From: Bryobacterales bacterium
Lineage (GTDB): Bacteria; Acidobacteriota; Terriglobia; Bryobacterales; Bryobacteraceae
Direction of reading: 5' to 3'
DNA length: 64,000 bases
Assembly (NCBI GenBank): GCA_003164035.1
Contig: PLRS01000073.1
Coordinates: forward strand, 61,479-125,478
A model generated the notes under the pieces. It was not told the DNA's origin. It ran no database searches and worked only from the letters and a program-made list of their open reading frames with translations. The translations under genes and the position numbers were made by a program. Positions 62,194 through 64,000 of this stretch are shown here, in pieces. Numbering within the stretch: position 1 is the stretch's first letter; each line of letters starts with the position of its first letter.

Positions 62194-63795
62194 ATGCGCG
62201 CAATTCTCTGCCTATCCGCAATTTCCGCGGCCGCGCTGGTGCTGGCGCAGGAGGGTTCCATCTCCGCCGGCCGGATTCGAGAGGATGTCCGCTTCCTTTC
62301 GAGCGATGCTTTGGAAGGCCGCGGAGTCGGACAGCGGGGCGGCGACTTGGCTACCGAATACCTTGCCCGCCAGTTCGCCCAGGCCGGGGCTCTACCGGCC
62401 GGCCTCCAAGGCTCGTATTATCAGGATGTTCCGTTGGTCGGTGTGGAAACTCAAGGCGACCGCGCGGAGCTTTCCGCCGAGGCTCACGGGAAGCGAATCG
62501 ATTTCGCCTGGTTGGAGGATTTCGTGGGTATCGGCGCTGACGAGCGGCCGGACACCCGCTTCGAAGGGGAGGCCGTCTTCGTGGGGCACGGCATCCAGGC
62601 ACCCGAGTGGAATTGGGATGATTTTAAAGGACTTGACCTCACCGGTAAGGTATTGGTTCTTTTCACCAACGAACCGCCGGGCGACGACCCGAAATTCTTC
62701 GACGGCCGGGCACTCACCTACTACGGCCGTTGGGTCTACAAATACGAAGAGGGATTGCGCCGCGGAGCCCGCGCGGTACTGATCCTGCACACCGATCAAA
62801 CCGCTGGCTACGGCTGGGACGTAGTACGGAGTTCCTGGGGCCGCGAAACACCCTTCCTGAAACTAGCCGCCGGAGAGCCGGCCTTGGCTCTGGAGGGCTG
62901 GCTATCGCGCGCGGCCGCCGAAAAACTGCTCGGCCTGGCGGGCAAAACCGTGGACGGGATGCTGGCCGCCGCCGACCGGCCGGATTTCAAGCCCGTCCCC
63001 CTCGGTATCCGCATCGAGGGGCGCTTGCACTCGAAGGTCCGCGACCTCCGAACCCGGAACGTGGCTGCCATGGTGCCGGGCAGCGACCCCAACCTGAAAG
63101 GCGAATTCGTCGTCTACAGCGCCCATTGGGACCATCTGGGAATTGCCGCTCCGGTCAACGGCGACAGCATTTACAACGGCGCCATCGATAATGCCACCGG
63201 CTGCGGAATCCTGCTGGAATTGGCTCGCGCCTGGGCCGCGCTGCCGCACAAACCCAGGCGCTCCGCCTTGTTTCTGTCGGTCACCGCCGAAGAAGCCGTC
63301 ATGAAGGGCTCCGAATATTACGCCGCCCACCCGCTGGTTCCGGCGGCGAAGACCGCCATCGATCTCAATTACGACGCGGTGTATCCGTGGGGCCGCGCCA
63401 AAGAAATTGTCATCTCGGGAGCCGAGCGCACGACCGCGCTTGCCGAGGCTCTGGCCATAGCTCGGCGCATGAACCTGGCCGTCAAACCGGACGCCCACCC
63501 CGAACAGGGCCACTATTTCCGCTCCGACCATTTTTCCTTCGCCCGCGCCGGCATCCCCGCCTTTTCGATCGGCGTGGGCACCGAATTCTACGGCAAACCG
63601 CCCGGCTATGGCGAGCGCATGTTCCAGGAGTACAACACCCTTCATTACCATCAGCCGTCCGACGAATTTCACGACGACTGGGACTTCACCGCCCCTGCCC
63701 AAGCCGCCGATTATGGCTTCCTGCTAGGCACCACCATCGCCAACCAGGAAAAGCTCCCCGACTGGGTTCCGGGCGATACGTTCCGAAGGCGGTAG
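62194..63795 (+). CDS. Secreted M28-family metallopeptidase (second)
   Basis: 533 residues from ATG 62194, giving the signal peptide 'MRAILCLSAISAAALVLAQ'. A PA-type insert is seen in 'FVGHGIQAPEWNWDDFKGLDL' and 'GARAVLILHTDQTAGYGW'. The M28 zinc site is seen in 'YSAHWDHLGI' (His, Asp), 'NGAIDNATGCGILLELA' (Asp), 'SVTAEEAVMKGS' (Glu), 'DLNYD' (Asp) and 'TLHYHQPSDEFHDDWD' (His). It is related to, but clearly different from, the enzyme at 25702-27357. It probably degrades peptides in the periplasm. Confidence 0.92.
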   Translation: MRAILCLSAISAAALVLAQEGSISAGRIREDVRFLSSDALEGRGVGQRGGDLATEYLARQFAQAGALPAGLQGSYYQDVPLVGVETQGDRAELSAEAHGKRIDFAWLEDFVGIGADERPDTRFEGEAVFVGHGIQAPEWNWDDFKGLDLTGKVLVLFTNEPPGDDPKFFDGRALTYYGRWVYKYEEGLRRGARAVLILHTDQTAGYGWDVVRSSWGRETPFLKLAAGEPALALEGWLSRAAAEKLLGLAGKTVDGMLAAADRPDFKPVPLGIRIEGRLHSKVRDLRTRNVAAMVPGSDPNLKGEFVVYSAHWDHLGIAAPVNGDSIYNGAIDNATGCGILLELARAWAALPHKPRRSALFLSVTAEEAVMKGSEYYAAHPLVPAAKTAIDLNYDAVYPWGRAKEIVISGAERTTALAEALAIARRMNLAVKPDAHPEQGHYFRSDHFSFARAGIPAFSIGVGTEFYGKPPGYGERMFQEYNTLHYHQPSDEFHDDWDFTAPAQAADYGFLLGTTIANQEKLPDWVPGDTFRRR

Positions 63796-64000
63796 GCGGG
63801 AGGAGGGGCGTACAATCGACCGCGGCGATTCTTGGCGCTATTCCTGCGGATCAGGACCGGACAACACCGCGGCAGCCGTCCTTGGTGGGAGTGCCGAAAG
63901 CCAGTCACGGCAAACGCAACAATATTCTCCCAACCCCTGCAACCACTTACAGCCATCACGCCCTCGTCACCCCCTACCCGCATCGTACAGTATAGTCGCG
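63796..64000. other. Window end, no recognised feature
   Basis: About 205 bases after the M28 stop. No repeat copy, hairpin with U-run or start of a gene could be supported. Confidence 0.5.

Overview
The window is high-GC bacterial DNA that most probably comes from an acidobacterium of the Solibacter/Bryobacter type. The evidence is a set of lineage-flavoured families: two secreted proteins ending in the Solibacter-type C-terminal Ig-like domain (TIGR03437), a decayed DUF3738/TIGR03435 gene fused to a BlaR1-like M56 domain, a large Reg_prop-propeller hybrid histidine kinase, an Hfq with a proline-rich N-terminal extension, a PEP-CTERM protein, and many dispersed palindromic intergenic repeats. 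No rRNA, tRNA, phage or insertion-sequence transposase was recognised. Taxonomy is an inference from gene content.

Layout. 1-17.8 kb is housekeeping and accessory genes: the end of an OmpA/MotB-like protein, a nitrilase, the hybrid kinase, a sulfatase, a beta-lactamase-NamZ fusion, a lipoprotein, a GT-C membrane protein with a discoidin-like tail, a BadF-type kinase, hfq, an ECF sigma/anti-sigma pair and a glycosyltransferase-like protein. 17.9-19.2 kb is a small stress island (YflT-like, DUF3309, CsbD). 19.3-21.7 kb holds queC-queE and a deacetylase-family gene. 21.7-30.4 kb is more accessory: tandem Uma2 genes, a GntP permease, a decaying blaI/M56-DUF3738 locus, an M28 peptidase, a glycosyltransferase-thioesterase fusion and a methyltransferase.

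30.4-49.8 kb is a near-complete Mo-nitrogenase island. On the minus strand is nifS-nifV-nifW. On the plus strand are nifA, then nifB-fdx-iscA-like-nifZ-nifZ-DUF3024-nifT, then a SIR2-like gene and a Mop gene, then nifHDKENX-(NifX-associated)-fdxB-nifQ, closed by a convergent CDGSH gene. Four -24/-12 (sigma-54) promoters are readable, before nifS, nifB, the SIR2-like gene and nifH. Each has one exact TGT-N10-ACA NifA site 46-96 bp upstream. NifA carries the C-X11-C-X19-C-X4-C motif of oxygen-sensitive NifA. The genes together supply structural subunits, FeMo-co synthesis (B, E, N, V, Q, X), Fe-S supply (S, IscA-like), electron carriers and P-cluster or Fe-protein accessories (Z, W, T). nifU, nifL, nifM and draTG were not seen in the window.

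49.8-64 kb returns to accessory genes: a Spy/CpxP-like protein, a CotH-like protein, a purple-acid-phosphatase-like protein, an addAB-like helicase-nuclease pair, a PEP-CTERM protein with a clear terminator and a second M28 peptidase.

The observations I rate highest are the NifA-controlled SIR2-like gene, the matched set of NifA sites, the dispersed palindrome families (two of which sit between nifH and nifD), the decayed M56-DUF3738 locus and the glycosyltransferase-thioesterase fusion.
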